Positions 6,872 through 15,403 are shown, counted from the first letter of the stretch. The stretch: DNA of 33,338 nt from HGM11368 sp051883415 (GCA_051883415.1 JBJETR010000058.1:1-33338); one strand, 5' to 3'. Notes: a model not told the origin generated them from the sequence alone. Numbers and translations: made by a program.

Positions 6872-7875
6872 TAAATCAAAACGTATCCTATTGCTTTCTT
6901 AAATTCCGCAAGTTTTTTGCTTGCCATATCCGACGCCCTTTCCATTCCCTCTCTAGCTACCTGCATTAGGTAGTCCTTATTGTTTATAAGTTCGTCGTAT
7001 CTCTTCCTGAATGGTCTGAGCATCTCGATTACGCTATCCGCTACTGCAAGCTTGAGGTCGCCGTATCTCATACCTTGGCAATCTTGTTGCACTTGCTCGA
7101 TGCTCTTGCCCGACGTTGCCGCAAGAATGGTAAGTAGATTGCTGATGCCCGGCTTATTATCCGGATCGAAGATTATCTCGCAACCGCTGTCGGTGACTGC
7201 CTTCTTGAACTTCTTGAGTATAACCGACTCGTCGTCAAGCACGCTTACAACTGCACCCGGAGTTGTGTCGGACTTGCTCATCTTGGCGGTTGGATCTTGC
7301 AGACTCATAATCTTAGCACCCACCTTGTTGATGATTGGCTCGGGCACTGTGAAGATGTCGCCGTAGATGTTGTTGACTCTCACGGCTATATCCCTTGCTA
7401 TCTCCAAATGTTGCAGTTGGTCTACGCCTACGGGTACGTAGTCACTGCCATAGAGCAAAATGTCCGCCGCCATAAGTACGGGATAGTCCATAAGTCCCAT
7501 ATTGATATTGTCGCTGTGCTTGGAGGACTTGTCCTTGAACTGAGTCATTCTGTTCATCTCGCCAACGTAGGTGTAGCAGTTGAGAAGCCATGCAAGCTCG
7601 CTATGCTCGTGTACGTGGGATTGGAAGTATAGTATCGACTTGTCCTTGTCTATACCCATAGCCATGAGCAAGGCAAAAAAACTCATTGCGTTGTCATAGA
7701 ATTGCTTGGGATCTTGTCTGACGGTGATGGTGTGAAGGTCGGCAAGTGCAAATAAGCATTGATTGTTTTCGTCTTGCTGTATTGCACGCCAATTATTTAC
7801 AGCTCCGATAAAGTTGCCCAAAGTCATGATGCCGGACGGTTGTATCGCACTATAAATAATCTTCTTCTTTGACAT
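6871..7875 (-). CDS. trpS: Tryptophanyl-tRNA synthetase (334 aa)
   Basis: This enzyme charges tRNA(Trp) with tryptophan in the cytosol (class Ic synthetase). The HIGH-equivalent loop is TLGNFIGA near the N terminus after AIQPSG. The KMSKS loop is exact (about residues 198-202), and the family segment GVDQLQHLEIARD is present. Length is typical. The start at 7875 follows AAAAAAGGAGA by 6-7 nt; the upstream extension has no support. It is first in the operon with DUF5685, the J-like and membrane proteins. A TATAAT at 7921-7926 on the minus strand may be the -10 of its promoter. The leader is too short for a T-box. Confidence 0.97.
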   Translation of the reverse strand: MSKKKIIYSAIQPSGIMTLGNFIGAVNNWRAIQQDENNQCLFALADLHTITVRQDPKQFYDNAMSFFALLMAMGIDKDKSILYFQSHVHEHSELAWLLNCYTYVGEMNRMTQFKDKSSKHSDNINMGLMDYPVLMAADILLYGSDYVPVGVDQLQHLEIARDIAVRVNNIYGDIFTVPEPIINKVGAKIMSLQDPTAKMSKSDTTPGAVVSVLDDESVILKKFKKAVTDSGCEIIFDPDNKPGISNLLTILAATSGKSIEQVQQDCQGMRYGDLKLAVADSVIEMLRPFRKRYDELINNKDYLMQVAREGMERASDMASKKLAEFKKAIGYVLI

Positions 7876-7930
7876 ATATTGTCTCCTTTTTTGTATCAAA
7901 CTATAAAAATAATAACATATATTATATAAA

Positions 7931-7961
7931 AAGTAAAGAGCATATCGATTGATACGCTCTT
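7931..7961 (-). terminator. Intrinsic terminator after thrC
   Basis: An 11-bp stem with one G-T pair (7936-7946 with 7951-7961) and a 4-nt loop lies just after the thrC stop. On the minus strand it is followed by TTACTTTTTATAT. It separates thrC from trpS. Confidence 0.7.
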
Positions 7962-7996
7962 GCTTAGAGTAATTTTTTCGTCAAATAATTGGCAAA

Positions 7997-9481
7997 TTAC
8001 TTTTTTACATACTCCAAAACCACTTTTTCGATGTCGGCTTTGTCGACAATCTTAGTAAATCTTACTTGCTTTTTGTCAAGATTGCTAAGTGGCTCGGGTA
8101 TCTCTTCTCCCGTAAAGTTATGGAGCTTTTTGGACGCCTTGAAGGCATCCTCCACCTCCTCGCCTATGAGGCAGCGATATACGTCGCAAGGGAATTTGTA
8201 TGCGTTGGCGGTGGATACGACTACGCTCGGTCTGTCGTCCTCCGTCTTAGCTACGTAATCGTTGTATACGCTCATTGCCACGCCCGTGTGGGTGTCCATA
8301 AGATAGTCGTAGAGGTCGTAGGTACTGTCTATAGTGTCGGCAGTCTCCTCTTCGGTAGCATATCCTACGGCAAAGACTTCGTTAAGTCGGCTAAGCTCAT
8401 CGCTCGTAATACTATATTTGCCCTCGCTCTTGAGGCTAGCCATTCTCTCTGCAATGAGAGAGTCGTCCCTGCCCGAAAACTCGAAGAGCAATCTCTCCAA
8501 GTTAGAGGATATGAGAATATCCATAGAAGGACTCATGGTCTTGATGAAAGGACGGTTGATATTGTATTCTCCCGTGTTGAAAAAGTCGGTGAGAACGTTG
8601 TTGACGTTGCTGGCGCAAATAAGTTTGCCCACGCCTACGCCCATAAGAGAGGCGTAGTAAGCTGCAAGTATATTGCCGAAGTTGCCGCTTGGCACGACGA
8701 AGTTGACCTTGTCGCCCATCTCGATTTGACCACCCGACAAAAGATCGCAATAACTCGATACATAGTAGGCAATTTGAGGTGCCAGACGTCCCCAATTGAT
8801 AGAATTGGCAGAAGATAGCTTGTAACCTGCACTTGCGAGTTTGGTCGCCATATCTGCGTCCGCAAAGATGCGTTTTACTGCCGATTGAGCGTCGTCGAAG
8901 TTGCCCTCGATTGCACATACGTAGACGTTGCTACCCTCTTGAGTCATCATCTGGAGCTTCTGCATATCGCTGACACCGTCGGACGGATAGAATACTATAA
9001 TATCGGTACCGTCCACGTCCTTAAAGCCTTCGAGTGCAGCCTTGCCCGTATCGCCCGAGGTTGCTACGAGAATTAGAGTTTTGTCACTCTCTCCTACCTT
9101 CTTTCTCGCACCCGACAATAGGTGTGGCAACATGGTGAGAGCCATATCCTTGAAGGCGCACGTAGGTCCGTGCCACAACTCCAAAACGTAGAGGTTGTCG
9201 TCTACGTTGACAAGCGGACATGGATCGTCACCGTAAAATCTACCGTAGGCTTGTGTAGCGTAGTCAAGCAACTCTTGATAGGTAAAGTCGTCCAAAAATT
9301 TGGACAAAACGTACGCCGATCTCTCGGGGTAACTCATCTCGACAAGCTTGTCAAAATCGTACTTGGATAGTTGAGGTATGTTCTCGGGTACGAACAAGCC
9401 TCCGTCCTCAGCCAATCCTTTGACAATAGCCTCTGCCGAAGAGCACTTGAGCTGTTTGTTTCTTGTACTGATATATTGCAT
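7997..9481 (-). CDS. thrC: Threonine synthase (494 aa)
   Basis: This PLP enzyme converts O-phospho-L-homoserine to threonine. The long form is intact: an N-terminal segment (YISTRN, EDGGLFVPE), the PLP-lysine motif GPTCAFKDMAL (Lys about 111), and the phosphate-binding loop ATSGDTGKAALEGF. The start at 9481 follows AAGGAGA by 6-7 nt; the upstream frame has no ribosome-binding site. It lies 47 nt after prfA in the same direction and is closed by its own terminator. The other threonine genes (hom, thrB) are not here, so it sits apart from its pathway, apparently riding on the prmC-prfA transcript. Confidence 0.96.
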   Translation of the reverse strand: MQYISTRNKQLKCSSAEAIVKGLAEDGGLFVPENIPQLSKYDFDKLVEMSYPERSAYVLSKFLDDFTYQELLDYATQAYGRFYGDDPCPLVNVDDNLYVLELWHGPTCAFKDMALTMLPHLLSGARKKVGESDKTLILVATSGDTGKAALEGFKDVDGTDIIVFYPSDGVSDMQKLQMMTQEGSNVYVCAIEGNFDDAQSAVKRIFADADMATKLASAGYKLSSANSINWGRLAPQIAYYVSSYCDLLSGGQIEMGDKVNFVVPSGNFGNILAAYYASLMGVGVGKLICASNVNNVLTDFFNTGEYNINRPFIKTMSPSMDILISSNLERLLFEFSGRDDSLIAERMASLKSEGKYSITSDELSRLNEVFAVGYATEEETADTIDSTYDLYDYLMDTHTGVAMSVYNDYVAKTEDDRPSVVVSTANAYKFPCDVYRCLIGEEVEDAFKASKKLHNFTGEEIPEPLSNLDKKQVRFTKIVDKADIEKVVLEYVKK

Positions 9482-9528
9482 AGATTTCTCCTTGATTGCT
9501 TTGATTATAAATTGTAGGACGATAGATG

Positions 9529-10602
9529 TCAATCGTTCTCGACTTGCGACAACAGTTGATTTTGGTTGGCAAGTTGAAGCGCATCTATCATCTCGAACAA
9601 ATCTCCGTCCATAAAGTCGAGCAGGTTGTACATTGTAAAGCCTATTCTATGGTCGGTGACACGGTTTTGAGGGAAGTTGTAGGTCCTTATCTTTTCGCTT
9701 CTATCACCCGTGCCTATCTGCGACTTGCGGTTGGCTGCGTATTCGCTGTCCGCCTTGCTTTGATAGTATTCGTATAGACGGCTCTTGAGCACCGTCATTG
9801 CTCTTTCGCGGTTCTTGATTTGGCTACGCTCGTCTTGGCTGGTCACCACTATACCCGTAGGCAAATGCGTCATACGCACCGCACTATCAGTCTTGTTGAC
9901 GTGCTGTCCGCCCGCTCCGCCGCTGCGATAGGTGTCGATTTTGAGGTCCTTGTCGAGTATCTCTATGTCGATATTCTCCACCTCCGGCAATACCGCAACC
10001 GTAACGGTGGAAGTATGCACTCTGCCTTGCGATTCCGTCTCGGGCACGCGTTGTACTCTATGCACTCCGCTCTCGAATTTGAGTTTGCTAAACGCACCCA
10101 CTCCGCTTATCATAAAGGTCACTTCTTTAGCTCCGCCAAGCTCGGTATAGTTCATGTCTATCTCTTGAACCTTCCACCTCATACGCTCGGCGTAACGCAT
10201 ATACATACGCACGATTTGCGCTCCGAACAAGCCTGCCTCTTCTCCGCCTGCACCAGCTCTGACTTCGATGATGACGTTTTTGTCATCGTTGGGATCAACG
10301 GGCAACAGTGCAATTTTGATTTCGCCGATTAGAGCTTCTACGTCCTTGTTGGCTTGCGACAACTCTTCTTTGGCAAGCATCACCATATCTCTGTCGCTAC
10401 CGTCGTCGATAATCTCTTTGCATTCTTCTATCGTTGCCATAAGGGCAAGATACTTCTTATACAATTCTACGGGATGAGTGAGGTCGCTATGCTCCTTACA
10501 AAGCTTCTGCCACCTCGCTTGGTCGGCAATTATCGCAGGATCGGATATGAGTTGAGTCAGTTCTTCAAACCTCTCCAACATCTTTTTTAGTCTTTCAAAC
10601 AT
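9529..10602 (-). CDS. prfA: Peptide chain release factor 1 (357 aa)
   Basis: RF1 recognises UAA and UAG and triggers peptide release. The P-x-T codon-reading motif is PET (residues 187-189). The peptidyl-transferase motif GGQ is at 231-233 within SGGAGGQHVNKTDSAVR; its Gln is the methylation target of PrmC, encoded just upstream. Length is normal. The start overlaps the end of the DUF1385-PrmC gene by 16 nt and is preceded by AAGGTGG at about 5 nt, so writer and substrate are translationally coupled. The PxT motif makes this RF1 rather than RF2. Confidence 0.97.
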   Translation of the reverse strand: MFERLKKMLERFEELTQLISDPAIIADQARWQKLCKEHSDLTHPVELYKKYLALMATIEECKEIIDDGSDRDMVMLAKEELSQANKDVEALIGEIKIALLPVDPNDDKNVIIEVRAGAGGEEAGLFGAQIVRMYMRYAERMRWKVQEIDMNYTELGGAKEVTFMISGVGAFSKLKFESGVHRVQRVPETESQGRVHTSTVTVAVLPEVENIDIEILDKDLKIDTYRSGGAGGQHVNKTDSAVRMTHLPTGIVVTSQDERSQIKNRERAMTVLKSRLYEYYQSKADSEYAANRKSQIGTGDRSEKIRTYNFPQNRVTDHRIGFTMYNLLDFMDGDLFEMIDALQLANQNQLLSQVEND

Positions 10603-12398
10603 TTATCCACCTTTTTGCCGACGACTATGCGGTCGACTCCCTCTAAATCTTTGACGATATTGCAATCGTAGCCTTGCTCACTCATCATAGCGACTATTTG
10701 CTCGGCTTGTCCCATACCGCACTCCAAGCACAAACTACCGCCATCGTTGAGATATTCGCTTGCATAAGGAATTATCTTGCGATAGCAATCCAAGCCGTCT
10801 TCTCCGCCGTCTAGTGCAATAATCGGATCATATTCTCGCACGTTGACGTCAAGTAAGGCTATATCCTCCGTCTTGATATAAGGCGGATTGGATACAATAA
10901 CGTCAAACTTGCCCTCGACCTTATCCCAAAAGTCGCTCTCTACGAGTTCGACTAGTTGCTCCACTCCGTTAAGCTTGATATTTTCGCTCGCTACGGCTAG
11001 TGCTTTGTCAGATATATCCACGCCTACAACGTGAGCTCCGCTCTCCTTGGCTACGGCTATTGCGATGCAACCGCTTCCCGTACACATATCGAGGACTCTA
11101 CTGTCCTTACTCGTCAACTTGATAACTTGCTCGGCAAGATATTCCGTCTCCGGTCTCGGACACAAAACGTCCTCGTTGACCTTGATATCATAGCCGTAAA
11201 AATTAGCCTTGCCGATTGCCTTCCATAACGGCATGCCGCTAGCGACCTTATTGGCATATTGCATTGCTTGGTCAAGTTTGCTACTGCGAATATGCGTTAC
11301 GCTAGCTAGTTGTTCTCGACCGACGCCGAGTACCTCGCACATTATCCAATCGCCGTCTGCTCTATCGCAACCAGCCTTGTCAAGCACCTCGTCAAGTTGT
11401 TCCCTTGACTTCTTGTACGGCTTGTTGGTGTCGAAACTTTGGGTAGGTATCGTGTTGTCGGCATCCATAGCAAGCACCGTCTTGAATGCCACGATAGCCA
11501 CTTCCAACATATCGTCCGTCGGCTCTTTGGTGGTGAGTTTTTGGAGCAAAAGTCCAGGCAACTTGAAAAATCTTACCAATGCGTTGTCGTATTTGGCAAA
11601 GAGTTTTAGAAGCTCGTAACTAACGCCCGATACGACAGGCAAAAGTGCAAGTCTTATGGCAAATCTTACGAATAGATTGCCGCCTTGCCAACCCGTAAGC
11701 GAGAATACGAGCACGCTGACTATCATTACGATAAACATAAACGTCGTACCGCATCTATCGTGAATACGAGTCATATTGCGGGCGTTGTCTACGGTGAGTT
11801 CTAAGTCGTTCTCGTAACAGCTTATGGTCTTGTGCTCGGCGCCGTGATACATATAAGTCCTTCTCACGTCCTTCATCAGCGAAGTGAGTGCGATATATCC
11901 TACGAATATCAATATTCTCACCAAACCCTCTACGAAGTTGAATGCAATCTGCAGTCCTATGCTCGAGTTTTGCAAATCAATCTTGGCTAGAGCTACTATT
12001 CCGCTAGTGATGAGTTGTGGCAAAAAGAAAAATAATCCGATAGACAAAGCTAGCCCCATTATGACGGAAAACGCCATAACGAGGTTATAAAAATTTATCT
12101 TCTTAGATGCAAACCACTTCTCGACTTTGCCCGGCTCTGCTTCTCCTTCGAAGACTTCTCCCGAGCGCATGAGAGTGCCCATACCCTGCACCATAGTGTC
12201 GATAAAATTGAATATTCCTCTCAAAAAGGGAGTGCGGAACAAAAAATTCTTCTTAGCTACGGGCTTGATATACTTGCTCTCTACTACAATATTGCCCTTT
12301 TCGTCTCTTACGGCGGTAGCCATACTCGACTTACCACGCATCATCACGCCTTCGATGACAGCTTGACCGCCTATTGAGGTACACTTTTTTCTGCTCAT
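10587..12398 (-). CDS. prmC: DUF1385 membrane protein fused to PrmC release-factor methyltransferase (603 aa)
   Basis: Residues 1 to about 310 are a complete DUF1385 protein (start IGGQAVIEGVMMRG, several membrane helices, YMYHGAEHKTISCYE at about 182-196). Residues about 325-603 are a complete PrmC: a helical N-domain, the SAM-binding motif DMCTGSGCIAIA (437-448), and the catalytic NPPY (504-507), which methylates the GGQ glutamine of RF1/RF2. In most Firmicutes these are two adjacent genes in the same order; here one uninterrupted frame joins them. The start at MSRKK has a modest AGGAAAG before it. The fusion would tether the methyltransferase to the membrane. DUF1385 itself has no known function. 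Confidence 0.93.
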   Translation of the reverse strand: MSRKKCTSIGGQAVIEGVMMRGKSSMATAVRDEKGNIVVESKYIKPVAKKNFLFRTPFLRGIFNFIDTMVQGMGTLMRSGEVFEGEAEPGKVEKWFASKKINFYNLVMAFSVIMGLALSIGLFFFLPQLITSGIVALAKIDLQNSSIGLQIAFNFVEGLVRILIFVGYIALTSLMKDVRRTYMYHGAEHKTISCYENDLELTVDNARNMTRIHDRCGTTFMFIVMIVSVLVFSLTGWQGGNLFVRFAIRLALLPVVSGVSYELLKLFAKYDNALVRFFKLPGLLLQKLTTKEPTDDMLEVAIVAFKTVLAMDADNTIPTQSFDTNKPYKKSREQLDEVLDKAGCDRADGDWIMCEVLGVGREQLASVTHIRSSKLDQAMQYANKVASGMPLWKAIGKANFYGYDIKVNEDVLCPRPETEYLAEQVIKLTSKDSRVLDMCTGSGCIAIAVAKESGAHVVGVDISDKALAVASENIKLNGVEQLVELVESDFWDKVEGKFDVIVSNPPYIKTEDIALLDVNVREYDPIIALDGGEDGLDCYRKIIPYASEYLNDGGSLCLECGMGQAEQIVAMMSEQGYDCNIVKDLEGVDRIVVGKKVDKCLKD

Positions 12399-12416
12399 AC
12401 TTTCCTGTTAGTTATT

Positions 12417-12447
12417 AAAAAAATAGTGCAAGATTGCTCTTGCACTA
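12417..12447 (-). terminator. Intrinsic terminator after rpmE
   Basis: A 9-bp perfect stem (TAGTGCAAG at 12424-12432, CTTGCACTA at 12439-12447) has a 6-nt loop and runs into seven T on the minus strand. It sits between rpmE and the DUF1385-prmC gene, with no clear new promoter in the remaining gap. Partial read-through probably supplies the downstream genes. Confidence 0.85.
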
Positions 12448-12456
12448 CGTCGGATA

Positions 12457-12660
12457 TTACAGATTGTAACGTTTCTTGAACTTATCCACTCTACCGCCCG
12501 TGTCTACAAGTTTTTGTTTTCCTGTATAATAAGGATGGCATTTGCTACAAACTTCTACCTTGATAACGTCCCCTTCTTTTGTCGAGCCGCAAACGAACTT
12601 TGCGCCGCATTGACATTCGATTGTAACATCATGATATGCAGGTTGAATCTTCTCGTTCAT
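12457..12660 (-). CDS. rpmE: 50S ribosomal protein L31, zinc-binding type (67 aa)
   Basis: L31 sits on the large subunit near the central protuberance. The sequence has the conserved C-x-C (ECQCGAKF) and C-x2-C (CSKCHPYYTG) ligands of the zinc-containing form, and ends in RVDKFKKRY. Length is normal. The start is preceded by GAGGTGA at 5-6 nt. It has a consensus sigma-A promoter upstream and a strong terminator downstream, as expected for a highly expressed gene. It heads the DUF1385-prmC-prfA cluster, a conserved Firmicutes order. Confidence 0.97.
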   Translation of the reverse strand: MNEKIQPAYHDVTIECQCGAKFVCGSTKEGDVIKVEVCSKCHPYYTGKQKLVDTGGRVDKFKKRYNL

Positions 12661-12693
12661 AATATCACCTCACATTCCTATATTTCTTTTAGA

Positions 12694-12722
12694 ATTATAC
12701 ACAATAAGTATTTTTAAGTCAA
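12694..12722 (-). promoter_or_regulatory. Sigma-A promoter of rpmE
   Basis: On the minus strand the -35 is TTGACT (12717-12722), the spacer is 17 nt and the -10 is TATAAT (12694-12699). It lies 33 nt upstream of the rpmE ATG, leaving room for the GAGGTGA ribosome-binding site. Confidence 0.82.
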
Positions 12723-12930
12723 GCATTATAATAAGTTTATTTATCAAAATTGTTGAAGATAATTTTTGGTCGCAAAATAATTATAACGACGCAAAAAGCA
12801 TTGATTTGATAGCTTTTTGTAAGGATTTTGGGTAGATTATGCGTTTTGACACGTGCTTTGGACAAAAAAGCCTCGCAAATTATCGGCGACAAAAATTTTA
12901 TCTTTTGTACTTTGTTTGCATTGCTTATGA
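12723..12930. other. Intergenic stretch with no supported gene
   Basis: This is the middle of the only gene-free stretch over 300 bases (12661-12988). It is AT-rich. I see one weak 8-bp inverted repeat (CAAAAAGC at 12792-12799, GCTTTTTG at 12822-12829) without a T-tract, and a 39-codon ATG frame that runs into the next promoter. No riboswitch, tRNA or conserved peptide is recognisable. Confidence 0.6.
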
Positions 12931-12959
12931 TTGCTTTTTGATATTGATTGTGTTATAAT
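12931..12959 (+). promoter_or_regulatory. Sigma-A promoter of the MDR-like gene
   Basis: The -35 is TTGCTT (12931-12936), the spacer is 17 nt and the -10 is TATAAT (12954-12959). It is 29 nt before the ATG at 12989. The same TTGCTT-17-TATAAT combination drives the ttcA-like gene. Confidence 0.7.
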
Positions 12960-12988
12960 CATACCGCTTGACATATTTGGGGGGATAT

Positions 12989-13954
12989 ATGAAATCTTGG
13001 AAAATCAACTCGGCACGCAATATCGAAGAGGTGGAATCGGCGGAAACGCTCGATAGCAAAGAATTTGCAAAAGTAAAAGTCACCCGTGCGGGCGTATGCG
13101 CCAGCGATATTGCGCTCTACAACAGTAATCCCGCTACCCCTCTATCGCCTTGTCGTATCGCCGTAGGGCTTATCAGCGAAAGCAACGACATTACTCTCAA
13201 AAAGGGACAACGCGTCATGTTGTCGCCATATTCTAAGGCTGTCAACGACTCTATCAAAATCCATGGCAAAAATATTGACGGATATCTCAGCGACTACTGC
13301 AACGTCGCTCTAGGTGATATATACACCATGCCCGAAGGTATGACCGACGAGGCTATCACTTTTATCGAGGACATTGCCCTCACTATCGCAATGCACGAGA
13401 AACTAAATATCCAAAAAACTCAATACGTGTTGGTATATGGCGCTAGTGCAATCAATCTCATATTTGCTCAGCTGTGCGTATATTATCAAGCTATTCCTAT
13501 CATCGTCGACGACGATGCGGCACGCCTGGAGATGGCAAGCGATATGGGCATTTATTATCAAATAGACCTATCGCAAGAGGATTTGACCGATAAGCTCAAA
13601 GAAATTACTTCGGGCAAAATGGTCGACTACCTCGTAATCGACACCGATGCGTTCGCCAGCGTTGGCAACGTACTGTACAATCTTGCGCAAGACGGCAAAG
13701 TCGGTCTATACGGTTTCAATCCTTCGCTAGGCAACTTGCAAGGCGACTTTAGCCCTATCATCACCCGCAACCTCACCGTCTACGGATTGGACAACGGATA
13801 CGGAGAATTGGAAACTGCCATCAATTTGCTGGCAACCGAGATTGTCAAAGTCGACAACCTCGTAGACAGCGTGGCTGACATTAGCCAAACCAAAGAATTG
13901 TTTGAGGAGCTCTCATCCAAGCCTATGTATTACAAGACGGTAATACGCTGCTAG
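12989..13954 (+). CDS. Degenerate medium-chain dehydrogenase/reductase-like protein (321 aa)
   Basis: The fold is that of zinc alcohol dehydrogenases: a catalytic-domain N terminus with GVCASD (Cys37 equals the first zinc ligand), a Rossmann-like segment (YVLVYGASAINLIF, about 147-159) and a C-terminal lobe. Key features are missing. The GHE that supplies the second zinc ligand reads AVGLIS, there is no four-cysteine structural-zinc lobe, and the nucleotide-binding GxGxxG is GASAIN. Catalysis by the usual route is therefore doubtful. The start has a G-rich ribosome-binding site (GGGGGG) 5 nt upstream. The gene is alone on its strand and its stop overlaps that of murC. Threonine or sorbitol dehydrogenase relatives are the nearest guess. 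Confidence 0.82.
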   Translation: MKSWKINSARNIEEVESAETLDSKEFAKVKVTRAGVCASDIALYNSNPATPLSPCRIAVGLISESNDITLKKGQRVMLSPYSKAVNDSIKIHGKNIDGYLSDYCNVALGDIYTMPEGMTDEAITFIEDIALTIAMHEKLNIQKTQYVLVYGASAINLIFAQLCVYYQAIPIIVDDDAARLEMASDMGIYYQIDLSQEDLTDKLKEITSGKMVDYLVIDTDAFASVGNVLYNLAQDGKVGLYGFNPSLGNLQGDFSPIITRNLTVYGLDNGYGELETAINLLATEIVKVDNLVDSVADISQTKELFEELSSKPMYYKTVIRC

Positions 13955-15291
13955 ACCAACAACGTGGCAAGGTCGGCAATGTCCCCTGCACCCAAAATCA
14001 AAATTAAATCGTTTTTTTCTGCCGATTTTGTAAGATAATCGGCTATTTTTTTGTTGTCGTCGATATAACATGCCATCTTACCCCTCTCGACCAAGGCACA
14101 ATATAAATCGAAAGCATCCGCTCCGTCACTCTTGCTTTCTCTCGCCGAATAGGTAGGGGCGATAATTAGTTCGTCACACCAATAAAAACTGTCTACGAAA
14201 CCGTCGAGCAAAACAGCCGTGCGAGAATAGGTATGCGGCTGAAATACCACCCAAATTTTGCCACGAGTCATCATCAATGCCGTGTCGATTGCCGTCTTGA
14301 TTTCGGTTGGATGATGAGCATAATCGACTATTACTTTTGCCCCTCTCTCAGTCTTGCCCTTGCATTCCATTCTTCTCTTGACTCCTGCAAAATCGCTAAG
14401 TGCCTCGCATACACTAGGTAGCAAATAACCGAGATTGTGCAGGACTGCTATGGCGAGCATGCTGTTGATTACGTTGTGTTTGCCCACCACTGCCAGCTTG
14501 ACGACTACCGACTGCGTCCCATGGACGAGGGTGTAAGTAAATTTTCCCCTATCTTGTGCCAGATTGCAAGCGTAATAATCGCACGATGGCAAAAAACCAC
14601 ACGTGACGAGATTGCTATGCGAAGATAGCTTATCTGCACTATCTTGAGTGGTGATACACTTGACGCAACGCTTGCGATATTGTTCAAAAGCCTCGGCATA
14701 CTGTCCCTCGTCGCTATAAGTATCGGGGTGGTCGTAATCTATGGACGTGATAACCCCTAACCAGCTGTCAAAAGACAAAAAACTACGCCGATATTCGCAA
14801 GCTTCGCTCAAAAAATACTCGTTGCCGGTATATATCGGTATAGGCGAGCCGTCCACAGCTTGCCCACCGATATGCCCCGCAAATTGACACCCTAGCTTGA
14901 GCATAAGATGCTGTATCATCAAGGAGGTGGTGGTTTTGCCGTGACTGCCCGATATGCTGATTGTCTTGTCAAATCGACTAGCTATCAAAGGCAAAAAGTC
15001 CTTCCTTTCTAGGCAAGGCACGGCTATCTTACGGGCAAAAACCAATTCTTGATCGTCAAAGCTTATTGCCGAGCTGTATACCACGAGGTCGGCGTCTTGA
15101 ATTGTGGACGTATCGTGACCTACCACACAATCTACCCCTTGCTCTCGCAAAAAGTCCATTTGAGCGCAATCTCTCAGGTCGCTTCCGCTTACGCTAAGTC
15201 CCATATCCAAACATAGCATTGCCAATACGCTGAGGCTTGCCCCGCAAACACCGACAAAATGTATCTTGCCTATTTCGTCAAAAGTCAACAT
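13951..15291 (-). CDS. murC: UDP-N-acetylmuramate--L-alanine ligase (446 aa)
   Basis: MurC adds L-alanine to UDP-MurNAc, the first peptide step of peptidoglycan synthesis, in the cytosol. It shows the N-terminal UDP-binding domain (IHFVGVCG, SGSD), the ATP loop SGSHGKTTTS (about 115-123), EACEYRRSFLSF, DYDHPD, and the C-terminal domain with VDYAHHPTEI and QPHTYSRT. Length is typical. The glycine-rich N-terminal loop (GVCGASLS) is divergent from the usual GIGGIGMS. The start at MLTFDE is the only ATG that fits; the nearest purine run is 13 nt away, while a possible -10 lies 5 nt upstream, so it may be leaderless. Its stop codon overlaps that of the convergent MDR gene (CTAG). Confidence 0.93.
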   Translation of the reverse strand: MLTFDEIGKIHFVGVCGASLSVLAMLCLDMGLSVSGSDLRDCAQMDFLREQGVDCVVGHDTSTIQDADLVVYSSAISFDDQELVFARKIAVPCLERKDFLPLIASRFDKTISISGSHGKTTTSLMIQHLMLKLGCQFAGHIGGQAVDGSPIPIYTGNEYFLSEACEYRRSFLSFDSWLGVITSIDYDHPDTYSDEGQYAEAFEQYRKRCVKCITTQDSADKLSSHSNLVTCGFLPSCDYYACNLAQDRGKFTYTLVHGTQSVVVKLAVVGKHNVINSMLAIAVLHNLGYLLPSVCEALSDFAGVKRRMECKGKTERGAKVIVDYAHHPTEIKTAIDTALMMTRGKIWVVFQPHTYSRTAVLLDGFVDSFYWCDELIIAPTYSARESKSDGADAFDLYCALVERGKMACYIDDNKKIADYLTKSAEKNDLILILGAGDIADLATLLV

Positions 15292-15296
15292 ATTAC

Positions 15297-15326
15297 AATA
15301 TATGCTCCCATCTAGCCTTATGTTAT
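15297..15326 (-). promoter_or_regulatory. Possible sigma-A promoter of murC, abutting the start codon
   Basis: On the minus strand the -35 is ATAACA (15321-15326), the spacer is 18 nt and the -10 is TATATT (15297-15302), 5 nt from the ATG. Both boxes are imperfect. It is listed because it repeats the layout seen at uvrC, HAD, PAP2 and ttcA-like. Confidence 0.45.
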
Positions 15327-15344
15327 CTAATAAAAAAATTGGTA

Positions 15345-15373
15345 TAGACAAACTAAAAAAATTGGTGTATAAT
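15345..15373 (+). promoter_or_regulatory. Sigma-A promoter of spoVG
   Basis: The -35 is TAGACA (15345-15350), the spacer is 17 nt and the -10 is TATAAT (15368-15373), 30 nt before the spoVG ATG. In Bacillus spoVG is driven by sigma-H; no clear sigma-H boxes were recognised here. Confidence 0.65.
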
Positions 15374-15403
15374 TATATTATAAAAAATATGCGAGGTGAA
15401 AAT

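Noticed and set aside
7876..7996. T-box or tryptophan-responsive leader before trpS
   Set aside because: Only about 120 bases separate thrC and trpS and they contain the thrC terminator; no T-box consensus is present.
12839..12958. 39-codon plus-strand frame starting MRFDTCF
   Set aside because: There is no convincing ribosome-binding site and its end lies in the -10 box of the MDR promoter; most likely chance.
12989..13954. Assignment as threonine 3-dehydrogenase, given thrC nearby
   Set aside because: The zinc and nucleotide motifs needed for that activity are missing and the gene is not in an operon with thrC.
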